NCBI RefSeq assembly: GCF_000760935.2
Contig: NZ_CP049744.1
Coordinates: 3,069,501-3,133,500 of the forward strand
Direction of reading: 5' to 3'
Length of the DNA: 64,000 nucleotides
From: Rhodococcoides fascians A25f
GTDB lineage: Bacteria; Actinomycetota; Actinomycetes; Mycobacteriales; Mycobacteriaceae
The notes below the pieces were generated by a model, which was not told the origin of the DNA, did no database searches, and was given only the letters and a program-made list of their open reading frames with translations. The position numbers and the translations under genes are program-made. Positions 36,548 through 46,160 of the stretch are shown in pieces; position 1 is the first letter of the stretch, and each line of letters opens with the position of its first letter.

Positions 36548-37239
36548 GGCAGTGATTCGACGAGTGCGTCCACCTCGACCCGCGGGCCGGTGAAGAACGG
36601 AGTCTCCTCACGCACGTGCCGTCGCGCCTCGGTGGCACGCAGATCTCGCATCAGATCGACGATACGGTCCAACTCGGGTGCCTCGAAGGCCAGAATCCAC
36701 TCGTAGTCGCCCAGTGCGAACGACGGCACGGTGTTCGCGCGCACGTCCTTGTAGTCACGCGCGGCCTTGCCGTGGTCGGCGAGCATCGTGCGGCGCTCGT
36801 CGTCGGGCAGCAGATACCAGTCGATCGACCGGACGAACGGGTAGACGCAGATGTACGCACCCGGATCCTCACCCGCGATGAAGGCCGGGACGTGACTCTT
36901 GTTGAACTCCGCCGGGCGGTGCAGTGCGGTGTTGCTCCAGACCGGAGTGCTTGCCTTGCCGAGCGCGGTGGTGCGCCGGAAGTCGGAGTAGGTGGCTTGC
37001 AGGTCCTCGATGCGCTCGGCATGCGTCCAGACCATGAAATCGGCGTCGGCGCGCATGCCGGCGATGTCGTACACACCCCGCACTGCGACGCCCTTGTCTT
37101 CACGACCTTCGAAGAAGACTTTCGCCTCCTTGGCTGCTGCGGCCCGATCGTCGCCCAGCACACCGGGCGTGACCTTGTAGACCGAGAACATCAGATAGCG
37201 GAGTGTCGAATTGAGCGCTGAGTAATCGAGGCGTGCCAT
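36544..37239 (-). CDS. hemQ: Coproheme decarboxylase HemQ (ChdC)
   Basis: Last step of the coproporphyrin-dependent heme pathway: decarboxylates coproheme III to heme b with peroxide. The 231-residue chlorite-dismutase-like protein has [16 protein letters not shown] at the start, [16 protein letters not shown] (conserved Trp-Tyr, probable catalytic Tyr) and [12 protein letters not shown] (probable proximal His). ATG at 37239 is four bases from the cgoX stop. Coupled by GTGA to the HAD gene. Operon with hemE and cgoX. Confidence 0.95.
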   Translation of the reverse strand: MARLDYSALNSTLRYLMFSVYKVTPGVLGDDRAAAAKEAKVFFEGREDKGVAVRGVYDIAGMRADADFMVWTHAERIEDLQATYSDFRRTTALGKASTPVWSNTALHRPAEFNKSHVPAFIAGEDPGAYICVYPFVRSIDWYLLPDDERRTMLADHGKAARDYKDVRANTVPSFALGDYEWILAFEAPELDRIVDLMRDLRATEARRHVREETPFFTGPRVEVDALVESLP

Positions 37240-37243
37240 GGCC

Positions 37244-38599
37244 CTATCGTGCCACTTCGATCAGCCGGGCGGCAGCGGTGGTGGCGGACGCAATACATGC
37301 GGGTACACCGACGCCGCGCTGCCAGGCTCCGGTGACCTCGAGGCCGGGTAGATCGGCGACGCCGGACTCGACGGCGGCGACGCGATCGAGGTGTCCGGGC
37401 GCGTATTGCGGCAAGCCGCCCGGCCAGCGCTGCACCGTCGCGGCCACCGGTCGCTCATCGATGCCGGCGACCGTCCGCAGATCGTTCGACGCTGTCTCGA
37501 TCGACTCCTCGTCGGATCGGTCCGAGGCCGTGGAGTCGCCGAAGCGGCCGAGGGAGGCCCGCAGCAGTACCGCGTCACGCTCCCCCAGGTGTGGCCACTT
37601 CCGGCTCGACAACGTGAACGCTTTGACATCGAGGCCTGCGTCCGTGGCCACGAGAATGCCGGAGTTCTGGGGCAGCTCGGTCGCTTTCGGAAAGGCCAGC
37701 GCTACGACCACCGACGACGCCAGCTCGATACTGCATGCCGCCCGCGAGGCCTCGGGTGCCACCGCGGCGATCAGGTGACCGAGAACGGGCGCAGGTACCG
37801 CCAAGACCAGTCCGTCGACGACGCCCACGCGATCGACGTACCAGCCGTTCGCCTCACGGCGTACCTCGCCGATGCCTGCGCCGACGATCGTTCGGGCACC
37901 GGTCGCGGCGATCAGAGCATCGAGCAGCACCGCATAGCCGTCGCGCAGCCCGCCGAACACCGGTCCCGGCGACGGCGTGGGCAGTGCCGCCAGCACTGCC
38001 TCGGTCAGGCTCGCTGCCCCGCCGTCCAATGCAGCTGCCAACGTCGGAAGTGCCGCTCGGACGCCGATCGAGCTCGCCGAGCCGGAGTACACGCCGCCGA
38101 GCAAGGGATCAACCGAACGGCTCACGACCTGAGAGCCGAACCGGCTGCCCACGAGATCGGCCACGCTGACGTCCGAGCCCGCGGTCCACGTGAAGGGCCG
38201 TGTTGTTTCGGTCTCGATGAGGTGCAGTTCTTCCGGGTCCACCAGATCCCGCACGGAATCGGCAGAGGACGGGATACCCATCAAGGTGCCCAGCGGGAGC
38301 GCATGCGTTCGGCCGCCCGAGTAGACCAGCGGACGCGCCGACGACGGGTGCACCAGCTGATCCGACAGGCCGAGTTCGGCGAGCAGAGCCGGTACTTCCG
38401 GACGACGACCGATGAACGCTTCCGCGCCGACATCGAGCGACTCGGCACCGACCTCGGTGGTCCGCAGGGTGCCACCGAGGCGAGGGGATGCCTCGACGAG
38501 AGTGATCTCCGCATCGGGACCACAGGCCTGCCGGAGGCGATACGCCGAGACGAGGCCGGAGATCCCGCCGCCGACCACGGCGTAGCGCCGCAGCGTCAC
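37244..38599 (-). CDS. cgoX: Coproporphyrinogen III oxidase (HemG/HemY-type flavoprotein)
   Basis: Oxidises coproporphyrinogen III to coproporphyrin III with FAD in the actinobacterial heme route (often annotated protoporphyrinogen oxidase). The FAD-binding dinucleotide fold is at the N-terminus ([17 protein letters not shown]), and the C-terminal FAD strand reads [18 protein letters not shown]. Length 451 is normal. GTG at 38599 overlaps the hemE stop (GTGA), so expression follows hemE closely. Confidence 0.94.
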   Translation of the reverse strand: MTLRRYAVVGGGISGLVSAYRLRQACGPDAEITLVEASPRLGGTLRTTEVGAESLDVGAEAFIGRRPEVPALLAELGLSDQLVHPSSARPLVYSGGRTHALPLGTLMGIPSSADSVRDLVDPEELHLIETETTRPFTWTAGSDVSVADLVGSRFGSQVVSRSVDPLLGGVYSGSASSIGVRAALPTLAAALDGGAASLTEAVLAALPTPSPGPVFGGLRDGYAVLLDALIAATGARTIVGAGIGEVRREANGWYVDRVGVVDGLVLAVPAPVLGHLIAAVAPEASRAACSIELASSVVVALAFPKATELPQNSGILVATDAGLDVKAFTLSSRKWPHLGERDAVLLRASLGRFGDSTASDRSDEESIETASNDLRTVAGIDERPVAATVQRWPGGLPQYAPGHLDRVAAVESGVADLPGLEVTGAWQRGVGVPACIASATTAAARLIEVAR

Positions 38600-39669
38600 A
38601 ACGAATGCACCAACGAGACCACCCGGGTCAGAATCTCGGGATCGGTGTCGGGCAACACGCCGTGTCCGAGATTGAACACATGCCCCCGCGCACCGGCCGC
38701 CACCGCGCGGTCGGCTTCGGCGGCAATACGTCGAACTTCGGTCTCGACGGCATCCCAGCCGGCGAACAGCACCGCCGGATCGAGATTTCCCTGCAGCACC
38801 TTGCCGCCGCCGACTCGGTGCACGGCGTCGTCGAGCGGAATCCGCCAGTCGACGCCGACCACATCGGCACCGGCCTCACCCATCGCACCGAGCAACTCGC
38901 CGGTGCCGACCCCGAAGTGAATCTTGGGAACACCGGCCGAGGACACGGCGTCGAACACTCGCGTCGAGTGCGGCAGCACGTACTCGCGGTAGTCGGCCAA
39001 CGACAGTGCACCCGCCCACGAGTCGAACACCTGCACCGCGTCCACTCCGGCGGCCAACTGCGCCTGCAGGAATGTGATCGTCGTGGTCGCCAGCGCGTCG
39101 AGCAGGGCATGCCAGGTCGTCGGGTCCGAGCGCATCAGCGCCTTGGTCTTCTCGTGATTGCGGCTGGGGCCACCCTCGACCAGGTAGGACGCAAGGGTGA
39201 ACGGCGCTCCTGCGAACCCGATGAGCGGCGTTCCCGCGAGCTCCCTGGTGAGGATCCGCACCGCATCGGCCACCGGCTCGACCTGATCGGCGGTCAACGT
39301 GGGCAGCGCCGCGACATCGGCCGCCGAACGCACCGGCTGAGCCACGACGGGACCGGTGCCGGCAACGATGTCGAGATCGATACCGGCAGCCTTGAGCGGA
39401 ACCACGATGTCCGAGAACAGGATTGCCGCGTCGACATCGTGTCGACGGACAGGTTGCAGAGTGATCTCGGCCACCAGATCCGGCCGAAAGCACGAATCCA
39501 GCATGCCGATACCGGCGCGAATCTTTCGGTATTCGGGGAGCGACCTCCCGGCCTGACGCATGAACCACACCGGCCGACGCGAGGGCGTTTCACCGGCGAT
39601 CGCGGCCAAGAACGGCGCGTCCGGGAGTTCTCGACGGGCGGGGGCTGTGGTGTGTGCTTCGACGTTCAT
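38596..39669 (-). CDS. hemE: Uroporphyrinogen decarboxylase
   Basis: Removes four acetate carboxyls from uroporphyrinogen III to give coproporphyrinogen III. The N-terminal signature [32 protein letters not shown] and [16 protein letters not shown] are all present, with [24 protein letters not shown] later. ATG at 39669 is chosen; an in-frame codon six residues upstream is possible. First gene of hemE-cgoX-hemQ-HAD, divergent from the DUF3000 gene with about 125 bases between starts. Confidence 0.96.
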   Translation of the reverse strand: MNVEAHTTAPARRELPDAPFLAAIAGETPSRRPVWFMRQAGRSLPEYRKIRAGIGMLDSCFRPDLVAEITLQPVRRHDVDAAILFSDIVVPLKAAGIDLDIVAGTGPVVAQPVRSAADVAALPTLTADQVEPVADAVRILTRELAGTPLIGFAGAPFTLASYLVEGGPSRNHEKTKALMRSDPTTWHALLDALATTTITFLQAQLAAGVDAVQVFDSWAGALSLADYREYVLPHSTRVFDAVSSAGVPKIHFGVGTGELLGAMGEAGADVVGVDWRIPLDDAVHRVGGGKVLQGNLDPAVLFAGWDAVETEVRRIAAEADRAVAAGARGHVFNLGHGVLPDTDPEILTRVVSLVHSL

Positions 39670-39794
39670 CGCGTTCCATGCTGCCACGCGTCAGGAAAGC
39701 TTCTGCCACCAAGGGCGACACACCGACTTCGGTTCCATCACGGCTCGGCGCGCCTCCGCCGCCGGACAACGTGACGCGTCTAACGTCCGATCAC

Positions 39795-40394
39795 GTGACC
39801 GAACCCGAATCCACCGCCGAACCTGCGCCTTTCCGCGCCGCCATCGACGCGATGCATCGGGCTCAGGTACACCCGGCGATCGAAATCGGTCCGATCCGGC
39901 CGCCGCAACGACTCGCGCCGTACAGCTACGCCATCGGGGCCGAGGTCAAGCACCCCGATTCCGAGCAGGTCGACGAACAGAGCGACGGCGACGCGTTCGG
40001 CCGCTTGATTCTGCTGTACGACCCCGACGGTGCAGAAGCCTGGAACGGCACGCTTCGACTGGTTGCCTACATTCAAGCGGACGTCGACGAATCGCTGGCC
40101 GACGATCCGCTGCTTCCCGAGGTCGGGTGGAGTTGGCTGGTCGACGCACTGGAGTCACGGTCGGAGCCGCTCAACGCACTCGGCGGCACCGTCACCTCGA
40201 CCAGCTCGGTGCGTTACGGCGACATCGCCGGTCCCCCCAAGGCCCATCAGCTCGAACTTCGCGCGTCCTGGACCGCGACGTCCGAGGACCTCTCGACCCA
40301 CGTCGAGGCCTTCTGCGAGGTTCTCGCGTACGCGGCAGGGCTGCCGCCCGCGGGCATCACGACCCTCGGTCAACGCAGTTCCAGCCGGACATAG
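39795..40394 (+). CDS. DUF3000-family protein
   Basis: A 199-residue conserved actinobacterial protein of unknown function. Recognisable pieces are PFRAAIDAMHRAQ, LAPYSYAIGAEV, GRLILLYDPDGAEAWNGTLRLVAYIQAD and LPEVGWSWLVDAL. GTG at 39795 (VTEPESTAE) is preferred; the frame stays open upstream to 39654, but that would overlap the divergent hemE start. It precedes RNase D by 40 bases, an order conserved between heme genes and dxs in mycobacteria. Confidence 0.83.
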   Translation: MTEPESTAEPAPFRAAIDAMHRAQVHPAIEIGPIRPPQRLAPYSYAIGAEVKHPDSEQVDEQSDGDAFGRLILLYDPDGAEAWNGTLRLVAYIQADVDESLADDPLLPEVGWSWLVDALESRSEPLNALGGTVTSTSSVRYGDIAGPPKAHQLELRASWTATSEDLSTHVEAFCEVLAYAAGLPPAGITTLGQRSSSRT

Positions 40395-40434
40395 TCTCCG
40401 GACCCACCGACCGTAGGGCTTAGAGTCACTGTCC

Positions 40435-41730
40435 ATGTCAGCCGAGAGTTCCCCCGACGCCAAGTCGGACGACGCCACGTCGGACGAGCAGGTCAACGAG
40501 CCGGTCGCCGTTCCGTTGCTTGCGCCGGCTGACGGTGTGCCCGATGTCGTGGACACACCGGACGCCGTTCTCGCGGCCGCGAAGCTCCTCGCCGCAGGTC
40601 ACGGGCCTCTCGCGGTCGATGCCGAACGCGCGTCGGGCTTTCGGTACTCCCAGCGCGCCTACCTGCTGCAGTTTCGTCGCCGCGGAGCGGGCACCGTTCT
40701 GCTCGATCCGATCCCGGTCACCGGCGACCTCGCGCCTCTCGCCGAGGTGATCAACCCGCTCGAATGGGTGCTGCACTCCGCCGATCAAGACCTCCCGGGG
40801 CTGGCCGAACTCGGCCTGGTCCCCGCCACGCTCTACGACACCGAGCTCGCCGGCCGTCTCGCCGGATTCGAACGCGTCGGCCTCGGTGCCATCGTCGAAC
40901 GCACCCTCGGACTGGCGCTGCAGAAGGGTCACGGCGCTGCCGACTGGTCCACTCGTCCCCTGCCCGACACCTGGCTCAACTACGCCGCGCTCGACGTCGA
41001 AGTCCTTCTCGAGCTTCGCGACGAAATGGCCGCGGAGCTCGAACGACAAGGCAAAACAGACTGGGCGGCACAGGAATTCGCCCACATCCTCTCTCTCGGA
41101 CCACCCAAACCCAAGACCGACAGGTGGCGTCGGACATCCGGGATTCACGCGATCAAGTCTCCCCGCACGCTCGCGGCCGTCCGCGAACTATGGACCACCC
41201 GAGACGAATTGGCGGCCAAACGCGATGTCGCGCCCAGCCGGGTCCTGCCCGACTCGGCGATCGTCGCCGCGGCGACGGCCGATCCGAAGACCTCGCGCGA
41301 GCTCGAGCAACTACCGGTCTTCGGCGGTCCTCGCCAGCGTCGATCTTCCCGCCTGTGGGCCTCGGCGCTCACGCGTGCGCGGGCCCTGCCGACCTCCGAG
41401 TTGCCATCCATGGCAGCGTCTTTCGACGGCCCGCCCCCGGTCAATCGATGGGCGCGTCGCGATCCCGACGCGGCGGCCAGGCTCGCCGACGTGCGAGCGG
41501 CGATGACCGAGCTCAGCGAGTCGGTGTCGGTTCCGGTCGAGAACCTCCTGATGCCGGATCTGCTCCGTCGATTGGTGTGGGATTGGCGCACTCCCGACGA
41601 CGAAGGCCTCGATCCTGGAGAGCTGATCGACAGTCGGCTGACCGAGGGAGGGGCGCGGCCCTGGCAACGCTCGCTGGTGGTACCGGTTCTGGCAAAGGCA
41701 CTCGACCCTTCCCAAGTTACCGACGGGTAA
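40435..41730 (+). CDS. rnd: Ribonuclease D-like 3'-5' exonuclease with HRDC domain
   Basis: RNA 3'-end processing exonuclease of the DEDD group. The acidic residues are in LAVDAERASGFRYS (first D, E), LHSADQDLPGLAELG (second D) and NYAALDVEVLLELRD (Tyr and last D), so the DEDDy set is complete. The HRDC domain covers about 215-300 (ALAAVRELWTTRDELAAKRDV). ATG at 40435, 431 residues. The 3' end overlaps palindromic sequence preceding fadA. Confidence 0.93.
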   Translation: MSAESSPDAKSDDATSDEQVNEPVAVPLLAPADGVPDVVDTPDAVLAAAKLLAAGHGPLAVDAERASGFRYSQRAYLLQFRRRGAGTVLLDPIPVTGDLAPLAEVINPLEWVLHSADQDLPGLAELGLVPATLYDTELAGRLAGFERVGLGAIVERTLGLALQKGHGAADWSTRPLPDTWLNYAALDVEVLLELRDEMAAELERQGKTDWAAQEFAHILSLGPPKPKTDRWRRTSGIHAIKSPRTLAAVRELWTTRDELAAKRDVAPSRVLPDSAIVAAATADPKTSRELEQLPVFGGPRQRRSSRLWASALTRARALPTSELPSMAASFDGPPPVNRWARRDPDAAARLADVRAAMTELSESVSVPVENLLMPDLLRRLVWDWRTPDDEGLDPGELIDSRLTEGGARPWQRSLVVPVLAKALDPSQVTDG

Positions 41731-41736
41731 TACCCG
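41717..41736. promoter_or_regulatory. Nested palindromes upstream of fadA (candidate operator)
   Basis: TTACCGACGGGTAA (41717-41730) overlaps CGGGTAATACCCG (41724-41736); each is a near-perfect inverted repeat. They lie about 67 bases before the fadA start and cover the rnd stop codon. A TACAGT hexamer follows and could be a -10. Regulation of beta-oxidation genes by a TetR/GntR-type repressor here is inference. Confidence 0.45.
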
Positions 41737-41802
41737 CTACAGTAGGTGGCGCGTCCGGGCACCCGGGCGAGTCGTCCGCATCTGTCGGGAGGATCGAAAA
41801 GC

Positions 41803-43029
41803 GTGTCTGTACCCGCGTCCACCAGCTCACAGAGGAATGTTGTCTTCGTCGACGGCATCCGTACCCCGTTCGGCAAAGCAGGCCCCAAGGGCATGTACGC
41901 CGACACTCGCGCAGACGACCTGGTCGTCAAGGCAATCCGCGAACTTCTTCGCAAGAACCCCAACCTCCCGCCCGAACGTATCGACGAGGTCGCCATCGCC
42001 GCGACCACGCAGACCGGTGACCAGGGGCTGACCATCGGCCGCACATCCGCCCTGCTCGCCGGACTCCCCCGCAGCGTCCCCGGCTTCGCCATCGACCGCA
42101 TGTGCGCGGGCGCAATGACCTCGGTGACCACCACCGGATCCGGCATCGGCTTCGGCCAGTACGACGTCGTGATCGCCGGTGGCGTCGAGCACATGGGCCG
42201 CCACCCGATGGGTGAGGGCGTCGACCCCAACCCGCGCTTCCTCGCCGACAAGCTGGTCGATCCCAGCGCCCTGGTGATGGGCAACACCGCCGAGAACCTG
42301 CACGACCGGTTCCCGAGCATCACCAAGGACCGCACCGACGCCTACGCCGTCTCGAGCCAGAACAAGTACGACGCAGCGAAGAAGGCCGGCTACATCGCCG
42401 ACACCCTCGTTCCCGTCGCCACCAAGTCCGCCGCAGGGTGGGGCCTGGCCACCGAGGACGAGCCGCCTCGTCCCGGCACCACCGTCGAAGACCTCGCCAA
42501 GCTCAAGACGCCGTTCCGCCCTGCCGGCCGCGTCACCGCAGGCAACGCCGCGGGACTCAACGACGGTGCCACCGCCGCGATCCTCGCCGGCGAGGACACC
42601 GCGCACGAACTCGGCCTGAACATCGGCATGCGCATGGTCGGCTTCAGCTTCGCAGGCGTCGACCCGGCCGTCATGGGCATCGGACCGGTCCCCGCGACCG
42701 AAAAACTGCTCAGCCGAACGGGATTGAGCATCGAAGACATCGGCCTTTTCGAGATCAACGAGGCCTTCGCCATCCAGGTACTCGCCTTCCTCGAGCACTA
42801 CGGCATCGCCGACGACGATCCCCGCGTCAACCAGTGGGGCGGAGCCATCGCGTGCGGCCACCCCCTCGCCTCCTCCGGCGTTCGCCTGATGACGCAACTG
42901 AGCCGCCAGTTCGCCCAGCAGCCCGACGTCCGCTACGGCCTGACGACCATGTGCATCGGTCTCGGCATGGGCGGCACCGTCATCTGGGAGAACCCCAACC
43001 ACGCTGACTACTCGGGAGCAGCCAAATGA
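41803..43029 (+). CDS. fadA: Acetyl-CoA C-acyltransferase (3-ketoacyl-CoA thiolase)
   Basis: Last step of beta-oxidation: cleaves 3-ketoacyl-CoA to acetyl-CoA and shortened acyl-CoA. Of the catalytic residues, the nucleophilic Cys is in DRMCAGAMTSV, the His and Gly-rich loop in NEAFAIQ and CGHPLASSGVRL, the second Cys in TTMCIGLGMGG. GTG at 41803 has GGGAGG ten bases upstream. 408 residues. Its stop overlaps the fadB ATG (ATGA), the classical alpha/beta subunit pairing of the trifunctional complex. Confidence 0.96.
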   Translation: MSVPASTSSQRNVVFVDGIRTPFGKAGPKGMYADTRADDLVVKAIRELLRKNPNLPPERIDEVAIAATTQTGDQGLTIGRTSALLAGLPRSVPGFAIDRMCAGAMTSVTTTGSGIGFGQYDVVIAGGVEHMGRHPMGEGVDPNPRFLADKLVDPSALVMGNTAENLHDRFPSITKDRTDAYAVSSQNKYDAAKKAGYIADTLVPVATKSAAGWGLATEDEPPRPGTTVEDLAKLKTPFRPAGRVTAGNAAGLNDGATAAILAGEDTAHELGLNIGMRMVGFSFAGVDPAVMGIGPVPATEKLLSRTGLSIEDIGLFEINEAFAIQVLAFLEHYGIADDDPRVNQWGGAIACGHPLASSGVRLMTQLSRQFAQQPDVRYGLTTMCIGLGMGGTVIWENPNHADYSGAAK

Positions 43030-45131
43030 GTGACATCACCACCGCGTTCGAAGACGAGGTCGTCACGAACGCGTTCACCAAGATCGTCTCCGTACCGGGG
43101 CTCGACGGCTCCATCGCCCTCGTGACACTCGACAACGGCTTCGATCACACCAAGCCGTCGACCTTCGGTCCCGGCGGACTGGCCAAGTTCGACGCCGCAC
43201 TGGACGAGGCCTTCGCGGCCAACCCGGTGGCCATCGCCGTCACCGGCAAGCCGTTCATCTTCGCCGTCGGTGCCGACCTCAACGGTGTGCCGAACATCAA
43301 GACCAAGGACGAGGCGCTGCAGATCGGGCAGCTCGGGCACAAGGTCTTCCGTCGCCTGCGCGAATCCACGATTCCGACGTTCGCCTTCATCAACGGTGCC
43401 GCGCTCGGCGGTGGCCTCGAAGTGGGACTGCACTCGCACTACCGGACCGTCGCGGAGAACGCGGCCGCACTCGGTTTGCCCGAGGCCTTCCTCGGCCTGG
43501 TGCCGGGATGGGGCGGAACCCAGTTGCTGCCCAACATCATCGGAGCCTCGAACGCCGTCACCGTCGTCATCGAGAACGCACTGAACCAGAACCGCGTCCT
43601 CAAGCCGCAGCAGGCACTCGACCTCGGCATCGCCGACGCCCTCTTCGGCGGAGCCGATTTCCTCGAGCAGTCCCTCGCGTGGGCCGCTCAGGTGATCAAG
43701 GGCGAGATCACCCCGGCTCGGCCCGAGATCGACCGCGGACAGGCGTGGGACGACGCCATCGCCCGCGCCAAGGGCATCGTCGCAGGCAAGACCAACAACT
43801 TCGCCCCCGGCCCCGTCGCCGCTGTCGAACTGCTCGAGCTCGCCAAGAACACCGACATCACCGACTCCGCCTCGCTCGACACGGCCTTCGCCGCCGAGGA
43901 CGAGGCCCTGTCCACGTTGCTGGTCAAGGACGAGCTCCGCGCCGGGCTGTACGCCTTCGATCTGGTGCAGAAGCGCGCAAAGCGGCCTGCCGGTGCACCC
44001 GACAAGTCGTTGGCGCGCAAGATCTCCGGCGTCGGCATCGTCGGTGCCGGTTTGATGGCCAGCCAGCTCGCGCTGCTGTTCGTGCGGCAGCTCAAAGTGC
44101 CGGTGATCCTCACCGACATCGATCAGGAGCGCATCGACAAGGGCGTCGGCTACGTGCACGGCGAGATCGACAAGCTGCTCGGCAAGAAGCGCCTGTCCCC
44201 CGACGCCGCAAATCGATTGAAGGCGTTGGTTTCCGGCTCGATCGACAAGTCCGCGTTCGCGAACACCGACTTCGTCATCGAGGCCGTGTTCGAGAACCTC
44301 GACGTCAAGAAGAAGGTGTTCGCCGAGGTCGAGGAATTCGTCTCTGCCGAAACGATTCTCGCGACCAACACCTCCTCGTTGTCGATCACCAAGATGGCGG
44401 CCGATCTGAAGCACCCCGAGCGGGTCGTCGGCTTCCACTTCTTCAACCCCGTGGCCGTGCTTCCGCTGCTCGAGGTCGTCAAGGGCGAGAAGACCGACGA
44501 CGCCACTCTCGCAACGGCATTCGCGACGGCCAAGACACTGAAGAAGTCGGCCGTGTTGTCGGCCGATCTCCCCGGATTCGTCTTCAACCGTCTCGTCACC
44601 CGCGCGTCCAACGAGATCATCAGTGCCATCGACGAGGGCACCCCGTTCGACGTCGCCGACGGCGCAGTGGGCGAACTCGGCATGCCGATGAGCCCGCTGA
44701 CCCTGCTGGCTCTCGTCGGCCCTGCGGTCGCACTGCACACGGCCGAAACGCTGGCCGAGGCATACCCGGAGCGGTTCAAGGACTCCCCCGGATTCCGTGC
44801 ACTCGTCGAGGCGAAGAAGCCGGGCGTGTGGACCTACGGCCCCGACGGCCAGGTCGTCGATCCCGAGGTGGCTGCACTGTGGCCACAGGGAGATTCGCCG
44901 TCCACTGCCGAGCAGGTGCTCGAACGCACCCGCAACGCCTTCGCCGACGAGATCCGGATCATGCTCGACGAGGGCGTAGTAGCGGCTGCCGAGGACATCG
45001 ACCTCTGCCTGCTCCTGGGCGGCGGCTTCGGATTCTGGAACGGCGGCATCACCCCGTACCTGGACCGTAGCGGCGCATCCGAGGCCGCAACCGGTCAGCG
45101 CTTCCTCGCCCCGGGTGTAGCCAGCGTCTAG
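43026..45131 (+). CDS. fadB: Multifunctional 3-hydroxyacyl-CoA dehydrogenase/enoyl-CoA hydratase
   Basis: Alpha subunit of the beta-oxidation complex. The crotonase domain occupies about 1-200 (FAFINGAALGGGLEVGLH, with LGLPEAFLGLVPGWGG holding the catalytic Glu), the NAD-binding domain starts near 335 (SGVGIVGAGLMASQLALLF), and GFHFFNPVAVLPLLEVV and GFVFNRLVTRASNE mark the dehydrogenase core. 701 residues, normal for FadB. ATG at 43026 is fixed by the overlap with fadA. A long palindrome lies 11 bases after the stop. Confidence 0.96.
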   Translation: MSDITTAFEDEVVTNAFTKIVSVPGLDGSIALVTLDNGFDHTKPSTFGPGGLAKFDAALDEAFAANPVAIAVTGKPFIFAVGADLNGVPNIKTKDEALQIGQLGHKVFRRLRESTIPTFAFINGAALGGGLEVGLHSHYRTVAENAAALGLPEAFLGLVPGWGGTQLLPNIIGASNAVTVVIENALNQNRVLKPQQALDLGIADALFGGADFLEQSLAWAAQVIKGEITPARPEIDRGQAWDDAIARAKGIVAGKTNNFAPGPVAAVELLELAKNTDITDSASLDTAFAAEDEALSTLLVKDELRAGLYAFDLVQKRAKRPAGAPDKSLARKISGVGIVGAGLMASQLALLFVRQLKVPVILTDIDQERIDKGVGYVHGEIDKLLGKKRLSPDAANRLKALVSGSIDKSAFANTDFVIEAVFENLDVKKKVFAEVEEFVSAETILATNTSSLSITKMAADLKHPERVVGFHFFNPVAVLPLLEVVKGEKTDDATLATAFATAKTLKKSAVLSADLPGFVFNRLVTRASNEIISAIDEGTPFDVADGAVGELGMPMSPLTLLALVGPAVALHTAETLAEAYPERFKDSPGFRALVEAKKPGVWTYGPDGQVVDPEVAALWPQGDSPSTAEQVLERTRNAFADEIRIMLDEGVVAAAEDIDLCLLLGGGFGFWNGGITPYLDRSGASEAATGQRFLAPGVASV

Positions 45132-45141
45132 AACCGCCCGC

Positions 45142-45197
45142 CGAGTTCGAGGTTGTGGACGAATTTCTCCGGATTTTCGTCCATGACCTCGAACTCG
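45142..45197. repeat. Long imperfect palindrome, copy 1 (between fadB and the ECF41 gene)
   Basis: Two 22-base arms (45142-45163 and 45176-45197, beginning CGAGTTCGAGGTTGTGGACG) pair with two mismatches around a 12-base centre. The whole element aligns along its length with copy 2 at 47416-47475. It could terminate fadAB transcripts, be a palindromic repeat element, or hold sigma-factor promoter sites. Confidence 0.85.
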
Positions 45198-45214
45198 ACA
45201 GGCCACCGACGCAG

Positions 45215-45240
45215 TCGAGTTCGTCTAGTTTCGAACTCGA
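45215..45240. promoter_or_regulatory. Inverted repeat at the ECF41 gene start
   Basis: TCGAGTTCG and CGAACTCGA form a nine-base perfect stem around an eight-base loop, touching the first base of the sigma-factor ATG. The half-site TCGAACTCG also occurs in the two long palindromes. It would be well placed to affect translation start. Confidence 0.5.
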
Positions 45241-46121
45241 TGACCACGCAGACAGAACATGATGCAGCCGCCGACCGAGACCACCTGATTCGGGTCGGAT
45301 ATCGCATGTTGGGCTCGTACAGCGAGGCCGAGGACGCGGTCCAGGAAGCATTCGTTCGGTGGTACCGGCTCAGCGAACGCGAGCGCGCCGCGATCGACGT
45401 CCCCCTGGCGTGGATGACCCGTGTCGTCAGTCGCATCTGCCTCGATGTGCTGGGATCTGCGCGAGCACGTCGTGAGCACTATGTCGGTCAATGGCTGCCG
45501 GAACCCGTTCCCGGCCGCGACTCATCGCTGCCGACTCCCGACCCCGCCGACCGAGTCGCTCAGGACGATTCGGTGAGCCTGGCGTTGCTGATAGTGATGG
45601 ACGCTCTCGGTCCGGCAGAACGGGTCGCGTTCGTGCTGCACGACGTGTTCGCGTTGCCGTTCGACCAGATCGCACTCACCCTGGACCGTTCCCCTGCCGC
45701 CTGCCGTCAACTTGCATCCACCGCGCGTAAACACGTTCGGAAGCGGCATGCCGGCGAGAGCGACCCGGTAGAGCACGACCGACTCGTTCGCGCGTTCGCC
45801 GCAGCGTCGGGTAGCGGGTCTATCGCAGCGCTCACCGCCGTTCTCGCCCCCGAGGTTTCGCTGGTCAGCGACGGCGGCGGAAAGATCAGCGCCGCACGCA
45901 ATCAGGTTCTCGGCTCCGACCGTGTGGCGCGATTCATCCGCGGAATCACCGCGAAGTCCACCGAACTCGACGGGTCCATCGAACCGGTGAACGGAGCGTC
46001 CGGCATCGTCTTTCGGCGCGACGATACCGTTTTCGCCGTTGTCGGTTTCCGTATCGCGGGCGGCGTCGTGGCGAATGTATGGATCGTCCTCAATCCGGAC
46101 AAGCTCAGACACTGGGATTGA
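45240..46121 (+). CDS. sigJ: ECF RNA polymerase sigma factor, ECF41/SigJ type
   Basis: A 293-residue extracytoplasmic-function sigma factor with its own C-terminal regulatory domain. Region 2 covers about 10-75 (LIRVGYRMLGSYSEAEDAVQEAFVRWY), the linker has WLPEPV at 85-90, region 4 covers about 115-170 (LGPAERVAFVLHDVFALPFDQIA), and the SnoaL-like extension holds the ECF41 hallmarks DGGGK (211-215) and NPDK close to the end. No separate anti-sigma factor is expected in this group. ATG at 45240. ECF41 genes usually sit beside and control one redox or decarboxylase gene; here flavodoxin and a reductase-like gene follow. Confidence 0.9.
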   Translation: MTTQTEHDAAADRDHLIRVGYRMLGSYSEAEDAVQEAFVRWYRLSERERAAIDVPLAWMTRVVSRICLDVLGSARARREHYVGQWLPEPVPGRDSSLPTPDPADRVAQDDSVSLALLIVMDALGPAERVAFVLHDVFALPFDQIALTLDRSPAACRQLASTARKHVRKRHAGESDPVEHDRLVRAFAAASGSGSIAALTAVLAPEVSLVSDGGGKISAARNQVLGSDRVARFIRGITAKSTELDGSIEPVNGASGIVFRRDDTVFAVVGFRIAGGVVANVWIVLNPDKLRHWD

Positions 46122-46160
46122 ACACGCAGACATTTCCGTGCGCTGTGTCGTCAGTAGATC

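Noticed and set aside
43008..45206. A 732-codon open frame on the minus strand opposite fadB
   Set aside because: It is the antisense shadow of a high-GC gene; the composition is Arg/Gly/Val/Asp-rich without motifs, while the plus strand encodes an intact FadB.
45240..46121. ECF41 consensus promoter before sigJ or the flavodoxin
   Set aside because: CGTC occurs at plausible -10 places, but no TGTCACA-like -35 at proper spacing was visible, so no promoter is listed.
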